Assembly: GCA_027030295.1 (NCBI GenBank) | Contig: JALVFB010000383.1 | Span: forward strand, 1-6,939 | Source of the DNA: Hyphomicrobiales bacterium | Lineage (GTDB): Bacteria; Pseudomonadota; Alphaproteobacteria; Rhizobiales; Aestuariivirgaceae | Direction of reading: 5' to 3' | Length of the DNA: 6,939 nt | In this document: positions 1 through 5,678 of the stretch, in pieces | Position numbering within the stretch: position 1 is the first letter of the stretch | How the letters are laid out: every line of letters starts with the position of its first letter | Notes under the pieces: model-generated | What the model was told of the DNA's origin: nothing | What the model saw: the letters and a program-made list of their open reading frames with translations, nothing else | The model's database searches: none | Program-made: the position numbers and the translations under genes

Positions 1-269
1 ACCATCGTGAATGTGTAGGGGTGCGACGGATAAAGAGCGCCTTCCGGATAATGGCGTCCGCCAATGACGCAGCCTCCGCGTCGCTTCTCCGCCTTCATGC
101 GCTTGCGCGATTCGATGTGATGGTGTTTGCGTAGGCCATCCGGTGCTTCTTGCAGAGAGTGGCGCCGGGGCTGCCACTTTTCGCCGGCGCTCATCGCGTA
201 TCCGTCCGGTGAAGGGAGGAAAATCAGCAGAATGGCGAAAAAGGGAATGAAATGAAGTGGAAAAGTCAT
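1..269 (-). CDS. Small secreted/periplasmic protein of unknown function, partial (C-terminus beyond window)
   Basis: An open minus-strand frame of 89 codons runs from an ATG at 269 off the left edge without a stop. I do not recognise the protein. The first 25 residues look like a Sec signal peptide: a short polar start, a hydrophobic core FFAILLIFL (about residues 10-18), then a plausible signal-peptidase I site after G-Y-A (25|26). The mature part is very basic, with many Arg, Lys and His (HHH at 49-51, an Arg/Lys-rich stretch at 55-64), then GGC (65-67) and a C-x3-G-x2-Y-x-E-G-A segment (67-78). That segment loosely resembles short Cys-containing motifs in some small periplasmic proteins such as DUF1496. 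The start is supported by GGAGGG at 285-280, 10 nt upstream. It begins 28 bp after the nucleotidyltransferase stop, so the two are probably co-transcribed. Base composition is less GC-biased than the neighbours. Secretion is likely; the function is unknown. Confidence 0.6.
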   Translation of the reverse strand, partial: MTFPLHFIPFFAILLIFLPSPDGYAMSAGEKWQPRRHSLQEAPDGLRKHHHIESRKRMKAEKRRGGCVIGGRHYPEGALYPSHPYTFTM

Positions 270-279
270 TTCATCATCG

Positions 280-285
280 CCCTCC
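280..285 (-). promoter_or_regulatory. Ribosome binding site (GGAGGG) for the small secreted protein
   Basis: GGAGGG reads on the minus strand at 285-280, 10 nt before the ATG at 269. Two nearer ATGs (277 and 274) are in another frame that stops after three codons, so the ATG at 269 is the one that opens the long frame. Confidence 0.5.
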
Positions 286-297
286 GAGGAAGTTCGC

Positions 298-1071
298 TCA
301 GGGGTTCACCAGCCGGGGGCGGGTGCGGGAATCGCCTTGCGCATCCCAGCGGGCGGCGTATTCGCGGGCCAGCTTGAGGTCGGTGGGGTAGTCCACCTCG
401 CACCATTCGAACCCGGTGAGGTCCAGCGCCTTCACCTCCACGCGGCGCGCCAGCCGGTCGATGGCCGCCGGAAACCACTGATGCAGCCCGTCCGGTTCGC
501 GCATCATCTCCTCCAGCGTGGCGCGATACAGCGCCGGCCCTTCGCCGCGAAACACGTAGAAGCCCAGGGCCTCGGCGTTCACATCGCTCAGGGGCAGCTC
601 CTTGCCGATGCGCAACAGACGCTGCCCCTTGAGAATGACCTTCATGTCGTCGGCGTCGTAATGCGCCTTGCGATCCACCGCGGCGATGACGGGCGCGCCC
701 CCGGCCCGCAGCAGGGCCTCGGCGAGGTCGGCGCGGAACACGTTGTCGCCGTTCACCTGAATGAAGTCGTCGATCATCTCCTCCCGCGCCATCCAGCAAC
801 TGGCCAGGTTGTCGGCCACGGCGTAGAACGGATTGTAGATGGTGCGGATGGTCACGCCGTTGCGGCGCGCGATGCGGGCCAGCGCGGCGTCCATCAGGTC
901 GGGGCGGAAGCCGGTGACCACCACGAATTCCTTCACCCCACAGGCGGCGAAGGCGTCGATCTGGCGGCCGATGAGCGTGTGGCCATTGATGTCCAGCAGC
1001 GCCTTGGGCAAGTCCTGCGTCAGCGGCAACAGGCGGCTGCCCTGACCGGCGGCGAGAATGATGACCTTCAC
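298..1071 (-). CDS. Nucleotidyltransferase of the LicC / inositol-1-phosphate cytidylyltransferase type
   Basis: A 257-aa cytoplasmic NTP-transferase-fold protein that probably joins a phosphorylated alcohol or sugar to a nucleotide (CTP by analogy) and releases pyrophosphate. Visible motifs are the N-terminal nucleotide-binding loop LAAGQGSRLLPLT (6-18) with PKALL just after it (K23), a first metal-binding Asp in NGDN (D109), and a second in EVDYPTD (D227). The middle reads like LicC and archaeal IPCT: YNPFY then ADNLASCW (79-93), MKV (143-145), RIGKEL (154-159) and GFYVF (170-174). Length fits the single-domain family. The start is GTG at 1071, with GGGAG at 1083-1079, 7 nt upstream. The open frame extends 135 codons further upstream, but only into the antisense of the next gene. 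It is divergent from the phosphoesterase/lptFG operon and is the likely source of an activated headgroup. A MurU-like or other sugar-phosphate nucleotidyltransferase is the main alternative. Fold is sure; substrate unknown. Confidence 0.88.
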   Translation of the reverse strand: MKVIILAAGQGSRLLPLTQDLPKALLDINGHTLIGRQIDAFAACGVKEFVVVTGFRPDLMDAALARIARRNGVTIRTIYNPFYAVADNLASCWMAREEMIDDFIQVNGDNVFRADLAEALLRAGGAPVIAAVDRKAHYDADDMKVILKGQRLLRIGKELPLSDVNAEALGFYVFRGEGPALYRATLEEMMREPDGLHQWFPAAIDRLARRVEVKALDLTGFEWCEVDYPTDLKLAREYAARWDAQGDSRTRPRLVNP

Positions 1072-1078
1072 GATGCTG

Positions 1079-1083
1079 CTCCC
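1079..1083 (-). promoter_or_regulatory. Ribosome binding site (GGGAG) that fixes the GTG start of the nucleotidyltransferase
   Basis: GGGAG on the minus strand sits 7 nt before GTG at 1071. That GTG is directly followed by the family's conserved N-terminal K-V-I-I-L-A-A-G beginning, so ribosome site and homology agree on the start. Confidence 0.6.
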
Positions 1084-1114
1084 GAAGCGGGGAATGAAGA
1101 AAAACCGCCTCAAG

Positions 1115-1145
1115 CATTGACAACTTTTTGCCGCTGGCGTCAATG
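1115..1145. promoter_or_regulatory. Divergent promoter/operator candidate: TTGACA box within a symmetric inverted repeat
   Basis: The 106-bp gap between the divergent genes holds a perfect plus-strand -35 consensus TTGACA (1117-1122), followed 16 bp later by the weak -10-like GTCAAT (1139-1144), upstream of the phosphoesterase. The element is nearly symmetric: CATTGAC (1115-1121) and GTCAATG (1139-1145) are perfect 7-bp inverted arms separated by 17 bp. The minus strand therefore carries TTGACG (1143-1138) facing the nucleotidyltransferase. This could be two mirrored promoters or a dimer-binding operator overlapping one promoter. A chance 7-bp repeat in a gap this size is not very unlikely, so the call is tentative. 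Confidence 0.4.
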
Positions 1146-1162
1146 GCCGGAACTGGCCGCAA

Positions 1163-1170
1163 AAGGAGGA
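1163..1170 (+). promoter_or_regulatory. Strong Shine-Dalgarno AAGGAGGA that decides the TTG start of the phosphoesterase
   Basis: AAGGAGGA lies 7 nt before TTG at 1178. An overlapping ATG at 1170 is in another frame, and the phosphoesterase frame has no ATG before its first catalytic motif. The strong site and good spacing make TTG the best start. Confidence 0.65.
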
Positions 1171-1177
1171 TGGAGGC

Positions 1178-2092
1178 TTGGCGACGACGCTGGCGCATTT
1201 CACCGACCCGCATCTGCCGCTGGCGGGGGTGCGCCCGACGGAGCTGTTCGGCAAGCGCATCATCGGCTGGCTGTCCTGGACGTTGCGGCGGCGCCGGGCG
1301 CACCGGGCGGAAGCATTGCGCGCGCTGCTCGAAGACCTGCGGGCGCAGGCGCCCGAGGCGCTGATGGTAATCACCGGCGATGTGGTGAACATTTCCTCGC
1401 GCGCGGAGTTCGCCGCCGCGAGGGCGTGGCTGGAAGAGCTGGCGCGGCCCGGGAACCTGGCGCTGATTCCGGGCAATCACGATTGCTATGTGGGCGATGC
1501 GGTGAAGGCGGGTTTGCCGCTGCTGGCGCCGTGGATGAGCGGCGTGCCCGCGGCCGCCGATCTGCCGGAATTCCCCACCGTGCGCCTTGTGCGCAACGTC
1601 GCCGTGATCGGCCTGAATTCCGCTTATCCGGCGCCGTGGCGCGAGGCTTCCGGACGGCTGGGCGAGGCGCAGCTGAAGCGGCTGGAGAGGATCTTGCGCG
1701 ATTGCGCGGGCAAGGGGCTGTGCCGGGTGGTGCTGGTGCATCATCCGCCGCTGGCGGCGCTTTCCGACAAACCGCGCAAGGCGCTGAAGGATGCCGCGGC
1801 GCTGGAAGCGGTGCTGGAGCGCGCGGGCGCGGAGCTGGTGCTGTTCGGCCACACACACCGCTGGGCGCATCTGGCGTGGTCGGTGAACGGCGGCATGATG
1901 CACGTGCTTTCCGCGCCGTCGGCCTCCATGAAGCCGGGGTGCGAAAGGCCGGCGGCGGGCTGGCAGAAAATCACCATTTCCCGGCGCCAGGGCGAGTGGC
2001 TGTATCGCGTGGAGCGGCGGGCGCTGATGGCGGACATGTCGGTGCAGCAATACGAAGCCCTGCATCTTTCCGGCGACCGGGCGCACCCCTGA
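1178..2092 (+). CDS. Calcineurin-like metallophosphoesterase
   Basis: A 304-aa dinuclear-metal phosphoesterase with the full motif set in order: D10-x-H12 (FTDPH), G67-D68 (ITGDVV), GNHD (99-102), H188-H189 (VHHPP) and GHTH (224-227). These residues bind two metal ions and hydrolyse phosphomonoesters or phosphodiesters. No signal peptide or convincing membrane span is seen, so it should act in the cytoplasm. The overall pattern is closest to the broad CpdA/Icc-type group (COG1409). It starts at TTG behind a strong Shine-Dalgarno. It is the first plus-strand gene after the divergent region and is separated from lptF by 129 bp, so membership in the downstream operon is likely but unproven. The context suggests a phosphorylated lipid intermediate or headgroup phosphate as substrate. 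Cyclic-nucleotide phosphodiesterase activity, or an LpxH-like role, is possible but the sequence does not show it. Family certain, substrate unknown. Confidence 0.9.
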   Translation: MATTLAHFTDPHLPLAGVRPTELFGKRIIGWLSWTLRRRRAHRAEALRALLEDLRAQAPEALMVITGDVVNISSRAEFAAARAWLEELARPGNLALIPGNHDCYVGDAVKAGLPLLAPWMSGVPAAADLPEFPTVRLVRNVAVIGLNSAYPAPWREASGRLGEAQLKRLERILRDCAGKGLCRVVLVHHPPLAALSDKPRKALKDAAALEAVLERAGAELVLFGHTHRWAHLAWSVNGGMMHVLSAPSASMKPGCERPAAGWQKITISRRQGEWLYRVERRALMADMSVQQYEALHLSGDRAHP

Positions 2093-2173
2093 TTCACCAC
2101 GGCCACGCGCATCATCGCGGGCGGAGCAACGATTGATTTTGCGTTGCGCATCTGGCATCCCGGCAGTCGGACC

Positions 2174-2204
2174 ATTTGCCTGATTTGCCCTGCCGCGGCC
2201 GGCA
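2174..2204 (+). repeat. Direct heptamer repeat and small hairpin upstream of lptF
   Basis: In the 129-bp gap before lptF, ATTTGCC occurs twice (2174-2180 and 2183-2189) with a 9-nt period. It is followed by a short perfect hairpin TGCCG-CGGC-CGGCA (2191-2204), which ends three bases before the GGAG ribosome site (2208-2211). There is no T-run, so this is not a terminator. It could be a regulatory or RNA-structure element, or chance. No good sigma-70 promoter was seen in the gap. Confidence 0.25.
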
Positions 2205-2221
2205 TCCGGAGCGCTCGATTC

Positions 2222-3439
2222 ATGACCATCGTCGACAGATACATTCTGCAGCAGGTGGGGCGTCCGCTCACGGTGGCCTTCATCATCGGCCTGCTGATGC
2301 TGCTGGCCGAGCGGTTCGTGCGCATTCTGGACCTCACGCTGGGCAAGAAAGGCTCGCTTTCGCTGGTGTTCGAGATGCTGGGCTATCTCGCGCCGCACTA
2401 TCTGGGGCTGGCCATTCCGGCGGCCATTTTCATCGGCCTGCTGTTCGGTTTCAATCAGCTTTCGCGCAATGCCGAGATCGAGGCCTTCCTGGCCGCCGGC
2501 ATCTCCCTGCATCGGCTGGCCAGGCCGGTGATTCTGCTGGCGTTCATCGCCTCGTTGCTGGCCGTTTACATCTTCGGCTGGCTGCAACCCTACACGCGCT
2601 ATGCCTACCGCGCCCTGAAATATGCCGTGCAGAATGTGGACGTGTTCTATCTGGCGGAAGAGGGCGTGTTCATGACCGCCGGCAAGCGCACGTTCATCAT
2701 CGACAAGCTCGATCGCAAGAATCAGCGTTTCCAGCGCATCTTCCTGTTCGCCGACAACGGAAACGACGGGGGAGAAACCATCACCGCCCGTTCGGGCTTT
2801 CTGGTGCAGCAACAGGCCGATCCGCGCCCGCTGCTGGTGCTGGAAAACGGCCACCGGCTGCGTGTTTTCGGGTGGCCCTATTCCGCCTCCGGCCAGGCCT
2901 TGCCGAAATTCGAAACCAGCCGTTTCGATCATGCGGAAACGGCCATCGGACGCGAGAACGCAGCGGCGTTTCGTCCCCGCGGGGCGGATGGACGCGAGCT
3001 GACCCTGACGGAGCTGTATGCCGCCATGGGTCAGAAACAGTCTCCGCGCAAGCTGCGAAGCCTGCAGGCCGAGTTTCACAAGCGCCTGGTTTCCATCCTG
3101 ACCCTGTTGCTGTTGCCCCTGCTGGCCATTCCGTTCGCCGTGGGGCAGCGCCGGCAACAACGGGCCTATCGCTTCGCCGTGGCGCTGGCCATTCTGGTCT
3201 TCTATCACGAGGCGGTGCAGCAGGGGAGCATCGCGGTGAAGTCCGGCGTGCTGGGCGTGTGGACCGGAATCTGGCTGCCCTGGTTCCTGCTCGCCGTCTT
3301 CTCGCTCGCCCGCTACTATCGTATCTGTTTCACCCTGCGGCGCGACATCTTCGAATCCTTCTACGATCTCGCCAGCCGGATCGGCGGACGCCTCGGCAGG
3401 CTGGCGCCGTGGCGAGGCAAGCGGGAGGAGCGCACATGA
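2222..3439 (+). CDS. lptF: LptF-like LPS/lipid export permease (YjgP/YjgQ family)
   Basis: A 405-aa inner-membrane permease. In the Lpt machine, LptF and LptG form the transmembrane core that, driven by LptB, extracts LPS from the inner membrane and passes it to the periplasmic bridge. Six membrane spans can be drawn in the family's 3+3 layout: about 13-33, 55-77, 101-120, then a long soluble region (about 125-285, the expected periplasmic beta-jellyroll), then 289-308, 316-334 and 343-366. The N-terminal VDRYILQQ and RNAEIEAFLAAGIS (82-95, between spans 2 and 3) are typical of the family. ATG at 2222 is chosen, with GGAG at 2208-2211; an upstream TTG at 2144 adds a stretch unlike the family. 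The C-terminus carries a basic tail (about 367-405) longer than in E. coli LptF. The stop overlaps the lptG start by ATGA. A paralogue exporting another lipid is possible. Confidence 0.88.
   Translation: MTIVDRYILQQVGRPLTVAFIIGLLMLLAERFVRILDLTLGKKGSLSLVFEMLGYLAPHYLGLAIPAAIFIGLLFGFNQLSRNAEIEAFLAAGISLHRLARPVILLAFIASLLAVYIFGWLQPYTRYAYRALKYAVQNVDVFYLAEEGVFMTAGKRTFIIDKLDRKNQRFQRIFLFADNGNDGGETITARSGFLVQQQADPRPLLVLENGHRLRVFGWPYSASGQALPKFETSRFDHAETAIGRENAAAFRPRGADGRELTLTELYAAMGQKQSPRKLRSLQAEFHKRLVSILTLLLLPLLAIPFAVGQRRQQRAYRFAVALAILVFYHEAVQQGSIAVKSGVLGVWTGIWLPWFLLAVFSLARYYRICFTLRRDIFESFYDLASRIGGRLGRLAPWRGKREERT
3423..3430 (+). promoter_or_regulatory. Strong ribosome binding site for lptG inside the end of lptF
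   Basis: GGGAGGAG lies inside the last codons of lptF, 5 nt before the lptG ATG at 3436. Together with the 4-base ATGA overlap it supports tightly coupled, near-equimolar synthesis of the two permease halves. Confidence 0.6.
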
Positions 3440-4512
3440 AGATTTTCGGGCGCATGCTGTCGCGCATGATCCTCTCGCGCTTTTTCGTCATTGTCGTGGG
3501 TATTTCCCTGCTGGTGGTCACGCTCGAGGTGATCGCCAATCTCGATGACATTCTGGCCGGCGCGGCGAACGCGCAAGCGTCGGTGGTGCGCTACGTCATG
3601 CTGCGCCTGCCCGGCCTTTTGGCCGTGTTCTTCAGCATGTCGCTGTTGCTGGCGGTGGTGCTCACGCTGGTGGAGCTGGGCTATCGCAATGAAATAGCGC
3701 CCATATGGGCCGCCGGCGTCAGTCCCTTTCAGCTGTTGCTGATGCTGTTGCCCCTGGGGGTGGTTCTGGGCATCACGCAGTTCATGCTCAGCGACCGGCT
3801 GGTGCCGAATGCCATGCAACAGCTCATTCAGTGGGGGGTGGGCGATTTCGCGCGCAAGAAGCTGCATCCGGGGCAGGGGGGTGTCATCTGGATGCGCGCC
3901 GGCAATGACATTCTGCGGGCGGAAAACACGAACAAGGGAGCCACCCGGCTGGGCAATCTCGTCATCTTCCGGCGCGACAGGGACGGATTGCTGAGCGAAC
4001 AGATCTACGCCCGCCAGGCCAGGCGAACCGGCAAACGCTGGTTGCTGGAGAATGTCGTCATCTATCGGCGCGAACCGGTGCCGCCGGCCAGGGTTCCGGT
4101 GATGGTCTATTCGGGTGAACTGAAGCTGGCGGCGGAAGGCATGCGTTCCGGCGACCCGGAGGTCATGAGCCTGCCGGAGCTGCGATATTTCGTGAAAAAT
4201 CAGGGCTTCGGGCTGCGTCCCGTGCACGTTTACGCGGTGCAATGGCATCACCGCCTGACCCTGTTCTTCGTTCCCCTGCTGCTGATGGCGGTGTGCATTC
4301 CGCTCGCCACCCGATTCCGGCGTCATGGCGTCGCGGGTGGGCTGCTGCTGGCGGGCGTGGCCATCGGCTTCGGGTTTTTCCTGTTCGACGGCCTGGCCCA
4401 GACCATGGGCGAAATCGGCCTGGTGCCCGCATGGCTGGCGGGCTGGCTGCCGGCGGCATCGCTTGCCTTGCTGGCGCTGGCGCTCTACTTGCGGGCGGAA
4501 ACGGTGCAATGA
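3436..4512 (+). CDS. lptG: LptG-like LPS/lipid export permease (YjgP/YjgQ family)
   Basis: A 358-aa inner-membrane protein, the expected partner of the upstream LptF-like protein, close to E. coli LptG in length. The layout is 3+3 spans: about 13-33, 58-80 and 97-117, a periplasmic domain (about 120-268), then 272-291, 300-320 and 330-352. Family-like segments include LGYRNEIAPIWAAGVSPFQL (81-100), the loop that in LptF/G-type permeases contacts the ATPase, and the domain's beta-rich LLSEQIYARQA and WLLENVVIYR stretches (185-211). The order lptF-lptG and the overlaps (ATGA with lptF at 3436-3439 and with the phosphotransferase at 4509-4512) place it in one transcript with lipid-headgroup genes. 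The usual alphaproteobacterial neighbours (lptD, surA, pdxA) are absent from the window. No LptB-type ATPase is encoded here and must come from elsewhere. The cargo may be LPS or the cluster's own lipid. Confidence 0.87.
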   Translation: MKIFGRMLSRMILSRFFVIVVGISLLVVTLEVIANLDDILAGAANAQASVVRYVMLRLPGLLAVFFSMSLLLAVVLTLVELGYRNEIAPIWAAGVSPFQLLLMLLPLGVVLGITQFMLSDRLVPNAMQQLIQWGVGDFARKKLHPGQGGVIWMRAGNDILRAENTNKGATRLGNLVIFRRDRDGLLSEQIYARQARRTGKRWLLENVVIYRREPVPPARVPVMVYSGELKLAAEGMRSGDPEVMSLPELRYFVKNQGFGLRPVHVYAVQWHHRLTLFFVPLLLMAVCIPLATRFRRHGVAGGLLLAGVAIGFGFFLFDGLAQTMGEIGLVPAWLAGWLPAASLALLALALYLRAETVQ

Positions 4513-5678
4513 CATCAGCGAGAGCCGAAACCATGGATCGAAAACGGCCGGTTCTGCACATCGTCGGTGACACGGACGAGCGCATCTTCGGCCTGCCGGC
4601 GGCGGTGCGCAGCATGCGCCTGTTCGAGCGCATCGGCGTGCATCCCGCGGTGGCGGGGAGCGGTGGCGAAACCATCATCGTGGTGCGGGCCGATGCCGTG
4701 CTGGACCCGGCGCTGGCGCGGGCGGTGGCGGAAACACCAGGGCTGGTGCTGCTGGACGAGGAAGGGCGCACGCCGTTGCTGGCGCATGTGCCGTCCGGCG
4801 AGAGGGAAACGGCCGAGCGGCTGCTGCTGGGCGGTGGTGTGGCGCTGGCGCGTGAGCGGGGCTGGCGGGTGTCGCGCCCGGATCAGCTGGAGCGCGCCGC
4901 CTTTCAGGAAAAGCTCCGCAAGCGCGAGGCGCCCTATGCGCTGTTGCTGGATGCGGCGCGCAAAGGCGAAATCGAATGGCGGGTGTTCATGGGCACCTAC
5001 AAGGGCGCCACGGATGTGGTCACCAAGCGCGTGTGGCCGCGCCCGGCTTTTTTCGTCACCCGCTGGCTGGCCGAGCATACGTCGGTGACGCCGAACATGG
5101 TCACCTTCCTTTCCGCCGTGCTGGTGGTGGTGGCCTTCGGCCTGTTCGCGAAGGGGCAATACGGCTGGGGCCTGCTGGCGGCGTGGCTGATGACCTTTCT
5201 CGACACGGTGGACGGGAAGCTGGCGCGCACCACGCTCACCTCCAGCAGATTCGGCGACATTTTCGACCACGGCATCGATCTGGTGCATCCGCCGTTCTGG
5301 TATGCGGCCTGGGCCATGGGGCTTCAGGCGGCGGGGCATCCGCTGCCGCCGGATTGGTGGTGGGGCAGCCTGATCGTCATCATCGCCGGCTATGTCATCC
5401 AGCGCCTGATGGAAGGCGCCTCCATCGCCTTCCTGGGCATGGAGATCCACATCTGGCGGCGGTTCGACACCTTCTTCCGCGAGATCACCGCCCGGCGCAA
5501 CCCGAACCTGGTGCTGCTGACCCTGTGCTGGCTCATCGGGCGTCCGGACTGGGGGCTTGTGGCGGTGGCGGCGTGGACATTGCTGTCGCTGCTGGTGCAC
5601 GCGGTGCAGCTGGCGCAGGCGTTCGCGGAAAAGAGACGGCGCGGCAAGCTGGTTTCATGGATGGCGCGGTCGGCATGA
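4509..5678 (+). CDS. CDP-alcohol phosphatidyltransferase with an N-terminal nucleotidyltransferase-like domain
   Basis: A 389-aa membrane enzyme predicted to transfer a phospho-alcohol group between a CDP-alcohol donor and a second alcohol. The C-terminal half carries an intact CDP-alcohol phosphotransferase motif, D-x2-D-G-x2-A-R-x8-G-x3-D-x3-D: D232, D235, G236, A239, R240, G249, D253, D257. Hydrophobic spans surround it (about 195-213, 217-231, 261-275, 285-300, 334-344, 349-368). KGATDVVTK (165-173) before the first span resembles the junction of archaeal and Thermotoga IPCT/DIPPS fusions. The first ~150 residues are soluble. They have a GLPAAVRSMR segment (28-37) and VVRADAVLD (58-66) that recall an NTP-transferase fold, but there is no LAAGxGxR loop, so this part is probably non-catalytic. 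ATG at 4509 overlaps the lptG stop (ATGA); an in-frame ATG at 4533 is an alternative. Phosphatidylinositol-, phosphatidylglycerol- or DIPP-type products are all possible. Family certain, product unknown. Confidence 0.88.
   Translation: MTSARAETMDRKRPVLHIVGDTDERIFGLPAAVRSMRLFERIGVHPAVAGSGGETIIVVRADAVLDPALARAVAETPGLVLLDEEGRTPLLAHVPSGERETAERLLLGGGVALARERGWRVSRPDQLERAAFQEKLRKREAPYALLLDAARKGEIEWRVFMGTYKGATDVVTKRVWPRPAFFVTRWLAEHTSVTPNMVTFLSAVLVVVAFGLFAKGQYGWGLLAAWLMTFLDTVDGKLARTTLTSSRFGDIFDHGIDLVHPPFWYAAWAMGLQAAGHPLPPDWWWGSLIVIIAGYVIQRLMEGASIAFLGMEIHIWRRFDTFFREITARRNPNLVLLTLCWLIGRPDWGLVAVAAWTLLSLLVHAVQLAQAFAEKRRRGKLVSWMARSA

Noticed and set aside
3..134. A 43-codon plus-strand frame open at the left edge
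   Set aside because: It has no motif, and the opposite strand carries a frame with a ribosome site, a start codon and a signal peptide over the same bases.
1072..1476. An upstream extension of the nucleotidyltransferase by 135 codons
   Set aside because: The extension is antisense to the phosphoesterase, Ser/Arg-rich and unlike the family, which begins at the K-V-I-I-L-A-A-G strand. GGGAG lies right before the GTG at 1071.
1178..2092. The phosphoesterase as LpxH (lipid A UDP-diacylglucosamine hydrolase)
   Set aside because: The general metallophosphoesterase motifs are shared, but nothing I can see is specific to LpxH, and many alphaproteobacteria use LpxI for this step.
337..2136. A 599-codon plus-strand open frame
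   Set aside because: It runs antisense to the nucleotidyltransferase and then out of frame through the phosphoesterase. No recognisable motif, while both overlapped genes have full catalytic motif sets.
2191..2204. The hairpin before lptF as an intrinsic terminator
   Set aside because: The stem is only 5 bp and no U-run follows it.
2144..2221. A TTG start 26 codons upstream for lptF
   Set aside because: It lacks a ribosome site, and the added residues do not resemble the family N-terminus, which starts near the DRYI segment.
266..3208. A 980-codon open frame on the minus strand
   Set aside because: It is antisense to the phosphoesterase and lptF and overlaps the nucleotidyltransferase out of frame. 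Its product is low-complexity, rich in Arg, Gln, Pro and His with no domain, as expected from the mirror of GC-rich codons.
3361..4515. A long minus-strand frame across lptG, with similar ones at 4515-5600 and 5390-6745
   Set aside because: All are Gln/His/Arg-rich mirrors of well-supported plus-strand genes, with no motif or start signal of their own.
4976..5674. An in-frame upstream extension of the lipid kinase
   Set aside because: It covers the out-of-frame reading of the phosphotransferase gene. The family N-terminus begins just before NPHSGG, matching the ATG at 5675.
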